Position numbers and translations under genes: made by a program. A model generated the notes under the pieces. That model searched no databases and was not told the DNA's origin. It saw only the letters and a program-made list of their open reading frames with translations. A stretch of DNA of 64,000 bases from Blautia sp. SC05B48 (GTDB taxonomy: Bacteria > Bacillota > Clostridia > Lachnospirales > Lachnospiraceae): assembly GCF_005848555.1 (NCBI RefSeq), contig NZ_CP040518.1:186001-250000 (forward strand), given 5' to 3'. Positions 26,331-34,740 of this stretch are shown here, one piece after another (positions within the stretch are counted from its first letter, which is position 1; each line of letters starts with the position of its first letter).

Positions 26331-27041
26331 TCATTTCAGAACAGACTGGATCCATTTCAACGCATTATCTTTATTCTTCACATTACCCGGAAGGCAGATG
26401 CACACCGGATCATATCTCAGGCCAAATTCCTGAGCAACACTACTGCTGCCGTCAAGCTCCAGATGCTGATCATCCACAGCGCCCAGAGACTCAAACACCT
26501 CATCTCCAAACGTTTCCCTGAGATCTGCATACATTCCGCTGTCTTTCTCATGTTCATAGAGCTCCTTCGGCATGATCAGGACATCAACGGTAGCACTCTG
26601 GATTTCCGTCACATATGCGATCCTGGCATAGTAATCAAAATCCTCTCCTGTCTCGTCCGTCATCAGATTCTGCGCCACACTGACTTCTGCATATTTATCC
26701 TCTGTTCCCAGTGTCTTCAGAGCATCCTCTTCCACCTTCTCAGAGTCGTAATTCCCTGCATTCACCACCGCAATGGAAAGCACCGTCTTCATCTGTGCGT
26801 GCCGGTAAATATTCACTCCCAGGCAGACTCCGCCAATGGCAAGAAGCACACACAGCATATGTATCTTATAATACATCCAGATATACTGAATCTTCTTCCC
26901 TGTTCCCATTCCCTTCAGTTTCTCTCTTTCGATCCGGCGGCGTTCCTTCTTCGTCAGATCAGTTTCGTTGGGCATCTCCGGATTCAGTACACTCTCATCG
27001 TGTCCGTCACTGCCGGCCTCCGCTCTGTTTTGTAAATCCAT
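26331..27041 (-). CDS. Single-pass membrane protein of unknown function
   Basis: 236 residues; I do not recognise the family. Seen in the sequence: an acidic N-terminus, a strongly basic stretch (TKKERRRIEREKLKG) near residue 35, one membrane helix at about 60-80 (MLCVLLAIGGVCLGVNIY), then an exported domain of about 150 residues that starts with VLSIAVVNAGNYDSEKVEED and includes SATVDVLIMPKELYE. The basic residues before the helix predict the N-terminus inside and the C-terminus outside. The exported part looks like a small alpha/beta domain. The ATG follows AAAAAGGAGATTTTT. Single gene, converging on glgCD. Confidence 0.7.
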   Translation of the reverse strand: MDLQNRAEAGSDGHDESVLNPEMPNETDLTKKERRRIEREKLKGMGTGKKIQYIWMYYKIHMLCVLLAIGGVCLGVNIYRHAQMKTVLSIAVVNAGNYDSEKVEEDALKTLGTEDKYAEVSVAQNLMTDETGEDFDYYARIAYVTEIQSATVDVLIMPKELYEHEKDSGMYADLRETFGDEVFESLGAVDDQHLELDGSSSVAQEFGLRYDPVCICLPGNVKNKDNALKWIQSVLK

Positions 27042-27207
27042 AAAAATCTCCTTTTTCTTTCATGTCTCAGTATTTTTTACCCTGAAGCGGGATATTCCAG
27101 TCGCTTTCCCCGCATCCTCCGGGTGGGTGCTGTGACTTATCAATAAAGGATATTTTAGCATATTTTGGTACAAAATCACAGCGCATAAATATGAAAATAC
27201 CATAAAC

Positions 27208-27266
27208 TTTACTGTTCACTCCGTTCTCAGTAACACGCTTCGCGAAATATTACCAGTGAACAATAA
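27208..27266. repeat. REP-like dispersed hairpin, copy 3 (most complete)
   Basis: Outer arms TTACTGTTCACT (27209-27220) and AGTGAACAATAA (27255-27266), 11 of 12 complementary, enclose CAGTAACACGCTTCGCGAAAT. It shares sequence with the copies at 14816 and 18012. It lies between the acyltransferase stop and the upstream region of the membrane protein gene. The remainder of 27042-27279 holds an extended -10 candidate (TGCTAAAAT near 27155, minus) and nothing else. Confidence 0.7.
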
Positions 27267-27279
27267 CCCATAAACTCTT

Positions 27280-28278
27280 CTATTTCCGGCAGATCCTCAT
27301 TCCATATCCATACATTACCGCCACAGCAGTCACAAGAACACAGACCATCACAGGTCTCATCCACAGATATAAAAGATTTTTCTGAATTCCTGCTGCCACA
27401 GCCACATCCTTCAGGATATCAGCCACACAGAGATGGAACAGATAAATAAAAAATGCATATTTCTGACCGATGGCTGCCGGAATCTCGGGCACTTTCCGAT
27501 TCTTTCCCATGATCGCAATGAGAAAAAGACCAACAGCCATAAATACTGAACCCAGAAACAATTCCAGTTTGCCAAAATACCTGTATTCCAGCAGACTTAC
27601 GATCCCGCCGCCAGCTACCATGCCATACAAAAAAAGCACTTTTTTTCCGGCAAACCAGGCTTCCAGCTTTTCCTGATGTCTGTGTATCAAATGTCCCAAC
27701 ATAAAAAACGGAAATCCGGTAAACAGATAGTTTCGAAACTGCATAACACGGAAATGCTTTTCCGGGAACAGGAAGGTCGAAAATTCCTCCATTCCGAAAT
27801 GGATCAGAAGAAGCACCGGTATCAGAACATATGCCTGTTTACAGAGCCGAAATCTTGCTGTCAGGGCAAAAAGAAGATAACAATAGAGCAGTGCCGGGAG
27901 AAACCACAGATGCCATTTCACCTGAGAACTGTTATTATATAGAAGAAACTGACGGATATGTTCCCCCGAAACCAGGGCTTCCAGCCATTCCTTCTGGCTT
28001 GCTCCGTCGATGTGGTTCTGGATCAGCTCCCACAGACAGCAGACCGGAAATGCCACAAGCATCAGCTTCAGAACATGCCGGATCTTTTTTCCAGTCCTTA
28101 CAAATTCCGTATCATCGCCACGGAAGCAGAAATATCCGGATACCATAAAAAAAACAGGTACTGCGAATCTGGCAAGTACATTGGCTATGATTCCGGCATT
28201 TCCCGGAAAATGGACATGAAGAAGCACAACTGCATAAGCACTGATTGCCTTTACCATATCCAGAGTACAGTTTCGCAT
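27280..28278 (-). CDS. Acyltransferase 3 family membrane protein
   Basis: 332 residues with about ten hydrophobic segments. The start LDMVKAISAYAVVLLHVHFPG, with its conserved histidine near residue 21, and RFAVPVFFMVSGYF are hallmarks of membrane O-acyltransferases that modify surface polysaccharides or lipids. KWHLWFLPALLYCYL fits the middle of the family. The last helices end in a short basic tail. The ATG follows AAAAAGGAGTAATTTTT. A perfect hairpin, CCCGGAA (28311-28317) with TTCCGGG (28324-28330), lies just upstream and may be an operator. The substrate is unknown; the window's exopolysaccharide is a possible target. Confidence 0.88.
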   Translation of the reverse strand: MRNCTLDMVKAISAYAVVLLHVHFPGNAGIIANVLARFAVPVFFMVSGYFCFRGDDTEFVRTGKKIRHVLKLMLVAFPVCCLWELIQNHIDGASQKEWLEALVSGEHIRQFLLYNNSSQVKWHLWFLPALLYCYLLFALTARFRLCKQAYVLIPVLLLIHFGMEEFSTFLFPEKHFRVMQFRNYLFTGFPFFMLGHLIHRHQEKLEAWFAGKKVLFLYGMVAGGGIVSLLEYRYFGKLELFLGSVFMAVGLFLIAIMGKNRKVPEIPAAIGQKYAFFIYLFHLCVADILKDVAVAAGIQKNLLYLWMRPVMVCVLVTAVAVMYGYGMRICRK

Positions 28279-28422
28279 AAAAATTACTCCTTTTTATATC
28301 GAACGCTTATCCCGGAAATATAATTCCGGGGTTTCCTTTTTTCGAAACGATATACTAACAAACCAGCAGAATTTTGTCAATGTTGTTTTCTCCTGTACGG
28401 TTTACTCTTATGCGGTTTACTC

Positions 28423-28451
28423 TTGTACGGCTTCCGGATCTGAATTATAAT
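28423..28451 (+). promoter_or_regulatory. Promoter of the MerR-methyltransferase gene
   Basis: TTGTAC (28423-28428), a 17-bp spacer, and TATAAT (28446-28451). Upstream, CGGTTTACTCTT occurs twice at a 15-bp step (from 28398 and 28413), with a third partial CGG at 28428; these could be regulator contacts. Confidence 0.55.
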
Positions 28452-28510
28452 TCTCTTATGACTTCATGACAGGATGTTTGTTATTTCCTCAGAAAGGATT
28501 CTATTTTTTT

Positions 28511-29692
28511 ATGAAAAAAGACGGCTACTATTCTTCCGGCGAATTTGCACGCATGGCACATGTAACTCTGCGTACTGTCCGCTATTATGATAAACAGGAT
28601 ATCCTGAAACCCTCTCTCGTCACCGAATCCGGCGCACGTTTTTATACAGACGAGGATTTTGCAAGGCTTCAGCAGATCCTCCTTCTGAAATACCTGGGCT
28701 TTTCCCTGGATGACATCCGTGAAATGACCATCGGTGATTCCGATTATCATTTCATGCTGAATTCTCTGAATATCCAGCTTCGTCTGGTCCGTGACCGGAT
28801 CGAACAAATGCAGCTGGTAGAAAAAGCGATCCAGGATACCGCACAGGTGATAAATGAACAGCACACCATTGACTGGAGCCAGATGCTGAACCTGATCCAC
28901 CTGACCGGCATGGAAAAAAGCCTCAAGAATCAGTATCAGAATGCTACCAACATTTCCTCCAGGATCAACCTCCACAGCCTGTACTCCCAGAACAAACAGG
29001 GATGGTTTCCCTGGATCTTTGAGCAATGCCGGATCTCACCCGGTCTTCGTATTCTGGAGCTGGGCTGCGGTGACGGAACGTTATGGACTGACAATCTTTC
29101 CCTTCTTCCGGAGGATATCTCCATCACACTTTCCGATATTTCCAGCGGTATGCTCCGCGATGCCAGACGAGCCATCGGTTCCTCGGATACCCGGTTTGCG
29201 TTCCGGGCCTTTGACTGCAGAAAAATCCCTTGCAAGGACGAAAGCTTTGATCTGGTGATCGCCAATCACGTGCTTTTTTACTGCGATGATATTCCCTCCG
29301 TCCTGAAAGAAGTTCGCCGTGTCCTCGCTCCCTGCGGGAGATTTCTCTGCAGCGCTTACGGAAAGGCACATATGCAGGAGGTCAGCCAGCTGGTGCAGGA
29401 TTTTGATGAACGGATCGTGCTTTCCGCAGACCGGCTTTATGAGCGGTTCGGACGTGAAAACGGCCAGAGTATCCTGACGCCTTTTTTCCCAAAGGCTCAG
29501 TGGCTTTCTTATGAAGACTGCCTTCTGGTCCAGGATGCGGAGCCGCTGATCTCCTACGTCCTCTCCTGCCACGGCAACCAGAATCAGTATATATTGGACC
29601 GTTACAAGGAATTCCGGGCCTACACCGCCAGAAAAACTGCCAAAGGATTCCGCATTACCAAGGATGCCGGCGTATTTCTTTGTGAAAAATAG
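28511..29692 (+). CDS. MerR-family regulator fused to a SAM-dependent methyltransferase
   Basis: 393 residues. Residues 6-74 are a MerR winged helix (YSSGEFARMAHVTLRTVRYYDKQD, then GARFYTDEDFARLQQI and GFSLDDIREM). A coiled-coil follows (about 85-115). Residues about 175-300 are a class I methyltransferase with motif I ILELGCGDGTLW at 181, then ALSDISSGM-like and DESFDLVIANHVLFYCDD. MerR proteins normally carry a small-molecule domain in this place, so the methyltransferase may act as a SAM or ligand sensor, or as an enzyme. The ATG at 28511 follows AGAAAGGATTC; an earlier in-frame codon at 28466 adds an unlikely stretch. The next gene is rmlA, behind a promoter of MerR type, so this protein probably controls it. 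Confidence 0.85.
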   Translation: MKKDGYYSSGEFARMAHVTLRTVRYYDKQDILKPSLVTESGARFYTDEDFARLQQILLLKYLGFSLDDIREMTIGDSDYHFMLNSLNIQLRLVRDRIEQMQLVEKAIQDTAQVINEQHTIDWSQMLNLIHLTGMEKSLKNQYQNATNISSRINLHSLYSQNKQGWFPWIFEQCRISPGLRILELGCGDGTLWTDNLSLLPEDISITLSDISSGMLRDARRAIGSSDTRFAFRAFDCRKIPCKDESFDLVIANHVLFYCDDIPSVLKEVRRVLAPCGRFLCSAYGKAHMQEVSQLVQDFDERIVLSADRLYERFGRENGQSILTPFFPKAQWLSYEDCLLVQDAEPLISYVLSCHGNQNQYILDRYKEFRAYTARKTAKGFRITKDAGVFLCEK

Positions 29693-29720
29693 CCAAAAAT
29701 AAAAAATATGAAAAAAGCTC

Positions 29721-29751
29721 TTGAAGGTGACCTTGCGTCACCTTTTATAAT
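29721..29751 (+). promoter_or_regulatory. rmlABD promoter of MerR type: 19-bp spacer with a perfect palindrome
   Basis: TTGAAG (29721-29726) and TATAAT (29746-29751) are 19 bp apart, too long for normal sigma-A use but the known hallmark of MerR-activated promoters. The spacer is filled by AAGGTGAC (29724-29731) and GTCACCTT (29737-29744), a perfect 8-bp inverted repeat around CTTGC. The MerR-methyltransferase gene ends 28 bp upstream. Confidence 0.75.
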
Positions 29752-29821
29752 ACAGTTACAGTAACAAAGTTATGTGCAGGCACGACTTATGCTGCACATC
29801 ATCACGCAAAGGAGAAAACAT

Positions 29822-30718
29822 ATGAAAGGAATTATTTTAGCCGGAGGCTCCGGAACACGTCTTTACCCGCTTACCATGGTGACCTCCAAACAGCTTCTGC
29901 CGATCTTTGACAAACCGATGATCTACTATCCTATGTCTGTTCTTATGAACGCAGGCATCCGTGATATCCTGATCATCTCCACCCCGCAGGATACCCCGAG
30001 ATTTGAGGAGCTTCTCGGTGACGGCCATCAGTTCGGTGTCAACCTTACCTATGCTGTACAGCCAAGCCCGGACGGACTTGCTCAGGCATTTATCATCGGC
30101 GAGGAATTCATCGGCAACGATACCGTATGTATGGTCCTTGGTGACAACATTTTCGCAGGACATGGCCTCAAAAAGCGCCTGAAAGCTGCTGTAGACAATG
30201 CAGAAACAGGCAAAGGTGCCACTGTTTTCGGATACTATGTAGATGATCCGGAGCGTTTCGGCATCGTGGAATTCGACCAGAACGGAAAAGCTGTTTCCAT
30301 TGAAGAGAAACCGGAAAAGCCAAAAAGCAACTACTGTGTAACCGGTCTCTACTTCTACGACAACAAGGTTGTAGAGTACGCAAAAAATCTGAAGCCAAGC
30401 GCAAGAGGCGAGCTTGAGATCACAGACCTGAACCGTATCTACCTTGAGAAGGGACAGCTGAACGTTGAGCTTCTGGGCCAGGGCTTCACATGGCTGGATA
30501 CCGGTACACACGAAAGCCTTGTAGAGGCAACCAACTTCGTAAAAACCATGGAGCAGCATCAGCACCGCAAGATCGCATGCCTTGAGGAGATTGCTTACTT
30601 AAACGGCTGGATCACAAAGGAGGACGTGCTCAAGGTTTACGAAATCCTTAAGAAAAACCAGTACGGTCAGTATCTCAAGGATGTTCTGGACGGAAAATAT
30701 CTGGACGCTCTTCACTGA
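29822..30718 (+). CDS. rmlA: Glucose-1-phosphate thymidylyltransferase
   Basis: 298 residues. Makes dTDP-glucose, the first step to dTDP-L-rhamnose. The start [18 protein letters not shown], the block [20 protein letters not shown], and [34 protein letters not shown] and [13 protein letters not shown] are textbook RmlA. The ATG follows GCAAAGGAGAAAACAT; the frame opens earlier at 29774 without a site. First gene of rmlA-rmlB-rmlD. Confidence 0.95.
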   Translation: MKGIILAGGSGTRLYPLTMVTSKQLLPIFDKPMIYYPMSVLMNAGIRDILIISTPQDTPRFEELLGDGHQFGVNLTYAVQPSPDGLAQAFIIGEEFIGNDTVCMVLGDNIFAGHGLKKRLKAAVDNAETGKGATVFGYYVDDPERFGIVEFDQNGKAVSIEEKPEKPKSNYCVTGLYFYDNKVVEYAKNLKPSARGELEITDLNRIYLEKGQLNVELLGQGFTWLDTGTHESLVEATNFVKTMEQHQHRKIACLEEIAYLNGWITKEDVLKVYEILKKNQYGQYLKDVLDGKYLDALH

Positions 30719-30812
30719 GCCGATCTGTTTTTTAACACTGTATTTACCGGCGGGCTCCGTTCCGACGGAATCCGCATAAGATCAATCATTCATATTATAA
30801 AGGAGATTTTTT

Positions 30813-31847
30813 ATGACAATCATTGTTACCGGCGGTGCCGGATTTATCGGAAGCAACTTTATTTTTCATATGATGGAGGCTCATCCGGACTATCGTATCG
30901 TATGCCTGGACTGCCTGACTTACGCAGGAAACCTTTCCACTCTTGCACCGGTTATGGACAAACCGAACTTCCGCTTTGTAAAGGAGAGCATCACAGACCG
31001 TGACGCTGTTTACAAGCTTTTTGAGGAAGAGCATCCGGACATCGTGGTAAACTTCGCAGCTGAGAGCCACGTAGACCGTTCCATCGAAAACCCGGAGGTA
31101 TTCCTTGACACCAACATCAAGGGTACTGCTGTTCTCATGGATGCCTGCCGTAAATACGGAATCCAGCGTTATCATCAGGTTTCCACAGATGAGGTTTACG
31201 GAGATCTTCCTCTTGACAGACCGGACCTCTTCTTCACAGAGGAAACTCCGATCCATACAAGCAGCCCGTACAGCTCCTCCAAAGCAGGTGCTGACCTTCT
31301 TGTTCTCGCATACCACAGAACCTACGGCCTGCCTGTGACCATCAGCCGCTGCTCCAACAACTACGGCCCGTATCACTTCCCGGAAAAGCTGATCCCGCTG
31401 ATGATCGCCAACGCTCTGAACGACAAACCACTCCCGGTTTACGGAAAGGGTGAAAATGTCCGCGACTGGCTCTATGTTGAGGATCACTGCCGTGCCATCG
31501 ACCTGATCATCCACAAAGGACGTGTAGGCGAGGTTTACAATGTAGGCGGACATAACGAGATGAAAAACATCGATATCGTAAAACTGATCTGCAAGGAGCT
31601 TGGCAAACCGGAAAGCCTGATCACACATGTAGCAGACCGTAAAGGCCATGACATGCGCTACGCTATCGACCCGACCAAGATCCACAACGAGCTTGGATGG
31701 CTTCCTGAAACAAAATTCGCAGACGGAATCAAAAAGACCATCAAATGGTACCTTGACAACAAGGAATGGTGGGAAACCATCATCTCCGGTGAGTATCAGA
31801 ACTACTACGAAAAAATGTATGGAAACCGCGAGGAGGTTAAAGCATGA
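30813..31847 (+). CDS. rmlB: dTDP-glucose 4,6-dehydratase
   Basis: 344 residues. Converts dTDP-glucose to the 4-keto-6-deoxy sugar using bound NAD. It has an N-terminal VTGGAGFIGSNF Rossmann loop, FAAESHVDRSIENP, STDEVYGDLP, and the active-site SPYSSSKAGADLLVLAYHRTYGLP with the YxxxK pair, then RCSNNYGPYHFPEKLIP. The ATG follows TAAAGGAGATTTTTT. The 94-bp gap after rmlA shows no open frame. The ORF overlaps rmlD by 4 bp. Confidence 0.95.
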   Translation: MTIIVTGGAGFIGSNFIFHMMEAHPDYRIVCLDCLTYAGNLSTLAPVMDKPNFRFVKESITDRDAVYKLFEEEHPDIVVNFAAESHVDRSIENPEVFLDTNIKGTAVLMDACRKYGIQRYHQVSTDEVYGDLPLDRPDLFFTEETPIHTSSPYSSSKAGADLLVLAYHRTYGLPVTISRCSNNYGPYHFPEKLIPLMIANALNDKPLPVYGKGENVRDWLYVEDHCRAIDLIIHKGRVGEVYNVGGHNEMKNIDIVKLICKELGKPESLITHVADRKGHDMRYAIDPTKIHNELGWLPETKFADGIKKTIKWYLDNKEWWETIISGEYQNYYEKMYGNREEVKA

Positions 31848-32776
31848 GATTTTTCGTAACAGGTGTTGGCGGCCAGCTTGGCCATGACGTAATGAATGAA
31901 CTGTCCGGCCGTGGACATGAAGGCGTAGGAAGTGACATTGCTCCTTCCTACAGCGGCATCGCTGATGGTACTCCTGTTACCACCATGCCTTATGTGCAGC
32001 TTGATATCACAGATAAAGAAGCGGTAGCAAAAACCATCCGTGAGGTAAAGCCTGATGCAGTGGTACACTGTGCCGCATGGACAGCCGTAGACGCTGCAGA
32101 GGACGAGGAAAACCGTGAAAAGGTACGTCTTGTCAATGTTGTAGGAACACAGAACATTGCGGACATCTGCAAGGAGCTTGGCATCAAGATGATGTATATT
32201 TCCACAGACTACGTTTTTGACGGCCAGGGAACCACACCATGGGATCCGGACTGCAAGGACTACGCTCCACAGAACGTATACGGTCAGACCAAGCTTGACG
32301 GTGAACTGGCAGTATCCGGCACTGTAGATAAATTCTTTATCGTACGTATTGCATGGGTATTCGGCAAAAACGGCAAGAACTTTATCCGTACTATGGTAAA
32401 TCTGGGAAAAACCCATGACAAGCTTACCGTAGTCAGTGACCAGATTGGAACTCCGACCTACACCTACGACCTTGCACGTCTTCTGGTAGACATGGTCGAG
32501 ACAGAGAAATACGGCTACTATCACGCAACCAACGAAGGCGGCTTCATCAGCTGGTATGATTTCACTAAAGAGATCTTCCGCCAGGCTGCTGCCCTCGGCC
32601 ACAAGGAATACGAAAAAGTAGAGGTATCTCCTGTCACAACTGCAGAGTACGGCGTTTCCAAGGCTGTACGTCCATTCAACAGCCGCCTGGATAAATCCAA
32701 GCTTGTAAAAAACGGCTTCCAGCCACTTCCAACATGGCAGGATGCCCTGGAAAGATATCTGAAAGAGATCCTGTAA
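31844..32776 (+). CDS. rmlD: dTDP-4-dehydrorhamnose reductase
   Basis: 310 residues. Final, NAD(P)H-dependent step to dTDP-L-rhamnose. FFVTGVGGQLGHDV, CAAWTAVDAAEDEE, YISTDYVFDGQGTTPW, and the YxxxK pair in NVYGQTKLDGE with RIAWVFGKNGKNFI identify it. It starts inside the rmlB stop (ATGA). The 3,5-epimerase RmlC that should act between RmlB and RmlD is not encoded in this operon or anywhere in the window. Confidence 0.93.
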   Translation: MRFFVTGVGGQLGHDVMNELSGRGHEGVGSDIAPSYSGIADGTPVTTMPYVQLDITDKEAVAKTIREVKPDAVVHCAAWTAVDAAEDEENREKVRLVNVVGTQNIADICKELGIKMMYISTDYVFDGQGTTPWDPDCKDYAPQNVYGQTKLDGELAVSGTVDKFFIVRIAWVFGKNGKNFIRTMVNLGKTHDKLTVVSDQIGTPTYTYDLARLLVDMVETEKYGYYHATNEGGFISWYDFTKEIFRQAAALGHKEYEKVEVSPVTTAEYGVSKAVRPFNSRLDKSKLVKNGFQPLPTWQDALERYLKEIL

Positions 32777-32810
32777 AAAAAATCCATCGGTGATCGCCGG
32801 TGGATTTTTT
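32777..32810 (+). terminator. rmlABD terminator
   Basis: Arms AAAAAATCCATCGG and CCGGTGGATTTTTT (one G-T pair) ending in a T-run. Confidence 0.9.
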
Positions 32811-32831
32811 TCGTTCTGTTTCTCATGAAAA

Positions 32832-32868
32832 AACAGCCGGTGGAAAGTTTTACGCTTCCCCGGCTGTT
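32832..32868 (-). terminator. Terminator of the LCP gene
   Basis: Arms AACAGCCGG and CCGGCTGTT with an inner GGAAAG/CTTCC pairing; six T residues follow on the minus strand. Confidence 0.85.
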
Positions 32869-32895
32869 CTTATGCTAAAATTTAATAATTTTATC

Positions 32896-34521
32896 TTACT
32901 GCTGTGCAACAGTTCCGTCTGCACTCTGGGCATCTGCTGTGCCATTCTGTGTGGCATCTGCAGTCTCACCCTGCGCTTCTGCTGTACTTCCCTCTGCAGC
33001 TGCCTGTGCATCATTATCCGTAGCTACTGCCGCTGATGTTGCACTGTCTGCCTCCTCCTGGGAAACAGTCTCTCCGTCACGAACCTTCTTCATCATGGCC
33101 TCTGCCTTCTGAACAGTAGACTCATCCGGAATCATAACGTAAGCCTTCTGACTCATAGAATACGGCTTCTGTGTGTCACCGGTACCATTTACACTGTAGC
33201 TTACGATGTTCCAGTCACCGCCGTTGTTCAGCTGCTGCTGGAGCAGTCTGGCGATCTCCTCGTAGGAGATATTGGTCTCAAAGCATCCCTGGATGCTGGA
33301 AAGAACGGAAGAATAATTCTTCAGAAGCTCCGGTGAAAGAGCCTTGTTGATCACACCCTTGATCACAGCCATCTGGTTCTTGCCACGCTGACGGTCGCCC
33401 TCTTTAAAGGCATAACGCTCACGGCTGAATACCAGAGCCTGCTCACCGTTCAGGTAGTTCTCTCCCTGATTGAAGTGATATCCTGTCTCATTCTTGGAAT
33501 CAAAGTCATAGTCAGAATAAACGGTAACTCCGCCAAGCGCATTGATCAGCTGCTCAAATCCTGCAAAGTTGATACGGAAATAATAGTTGACATCCTCGTT
33601 GTAAAGCATTCCCAGAGTATCCATACATACATTGATACCATAGATACCTGCATGTGTCAGCTTATCTCTCTGTCCGCCTGAAATAGAAAGCGGTACAAAA
33701 TAATCACGAGGTGTAGAAACCAGAAGCACCTGTCTGGTAGCTGTATTTACCGTAGCAATGATATTGGAATCGCTTCGGCTCTTTGCAACAAGGCCGCTAC
33801 GGCTGTCGATACCACTGATAAAGATGGTATATACAGAACCGCCATTGGTATTCTCTTCTACCTTCGCCTCTGTCTCCTGCGGCTCAATGGTCGTCTCCAC
33901 CTTCTTCACAGTCAGCTCTCTGATCCTGGAAGAAATATCGGAATATCCATCCATCTCTTCAATAACGCTTAAATATGCGCTGTTCAGCACGATCGCACCT
34001 GTCTGTCCGTTCAGAAGACCGTCAACCAGCTCTGTAAGTCCTGCAAACTCCTGGACCTGCACGGTCTTGCCTGTCTCGGAATCCACCTCCTGGATAGCCT
34101 TGTCAGAATTGGCTCTGTCAAGATCTGTCAGCACACCATACACATAATCTGCTGTAGCCCCTATGGAATCTGCAGAATCATCTGCACGGACATAAATGCC
34201 GACCTCCGTAATCTCTGTGTTCACACCGGAAATCCCTGCCAGTGTGGAATGTGTCTTATAAACATACATACTTCCGAGAATGAATACTGCTGCAAAGATT
34301 GCTGCAAGGATCACTCCCACTACAAATCTTATCTTACCATCCGTACTCCATACAAGCGCTCCGACGATCACGACCAGAACCAGCATTACCAGTCCGATCA
34401 CTGCAATGAACTTCGTCGGGATCACCTTCATATTCAGAAGCATGACCGCAAATACGATCGCTGTGATCAGAACCACAAGCGTCACGATCAGCCCTGGGAT
34501 ATGTTTTCCCATTTTTCTCAT
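32896..34521 (-). CDS. LytR-CpsA-Psr (LCP) family cell-wall polymer ligase
   Basis: 541 residues. Three membrane helices at about 8-90 are followed by an extracellular accessory domain and the LCP catalytic domain (from about 230: IFISGIDSRSG, SRSDSNIIATVNTATRQVLLVSTPRDYFVPL, GGVTVYSDYDF, and ALVFSRERYAFKEGDRQRGKNQ, with the conserved arginines). LCP enzymes move polymers from the lipid carrier to peptidoglycan. The last 60 residues are a low-complexity tail rich in Ala, Thr, Asp and Glu. The frame extends to 34626, but the ATG at 34521 follows AATGGAGGATTGCAT. It is positioned between the rml genes and glmS, so it is a good candidate for attaching the window's exopolysaccharide. Confidence 0.9.
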   Translation of the reverse strand: MRKMGKHIPGLIVTLVVLITAIVFAVMLLNMKVIPTKFIAVIGLVMLVLVVIVGALVWSTDGKIRFVVGVILAAIFAAVFILGSMYVYKTHSTLAGISGVNTEITEVGIYVRADDSADSIGATADYVYGVLTDLDRANSDKAIQEVDSETGKTVQVQEFAGLTELVDGLLNGQTGAIVLNSAYLSVIEEMDGYSDISSRIRELTVKKVETTIEPQETEAKVEENTNGGSVYTIFISGIDSRSGLVAKSRSDSNIIATVNTATRQVLLVSTPRDYFVPLSISGGQRDKLTHAGIYGINVCMDTLGMLYNEDVNYYFRINFAGFEQLINALGGVTVYSDYDFDSKNETGYHFNQGENYLNGEQALVFSRERYAFKEGDRQRGKNQMAVIKGVINKALSPELLKNYSSVLSSIQGCFETNISYEEIARLLQQQLNNGGDWNIVSYSVNGTGDTQKPYSMSQKAYVMIPDESTVQKAEAMMKKVRDGETVSQEEADSATSAAVATDNDAQAAAEGSTAEAQGETADATQNGTADAQSADGTVAQQ

Positions 34522-34655
34522 ATGCAATCCTCCATTTTTGCTGGTACAGAAAATATTCCATATGGACACTCTCTGTACAGATTCAAATATCCTAATCATT
34601 TTACGCTTTTTTACTGATAAAAGCAAGAAATATCGTAAATCGCCAAATGCAAAAA

Positions 34656-34706
34656 CAGTTCCGTGATATCATGATTCTTTTATGCTCTCACGATGTCACG
34701 GAACTG
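34656..34706 (-). terminator. glmS terminator
   Basis: Perfect 11-bp arms CAGTTCCGTGA and TCACGGAACTG with a long loop; five T residues follow on the minus strand. Confidence 0.75.
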
Positions 34707-34740
34707 CCGCTAAAATGTTCCTTCTGTAAAATGGATCTCC

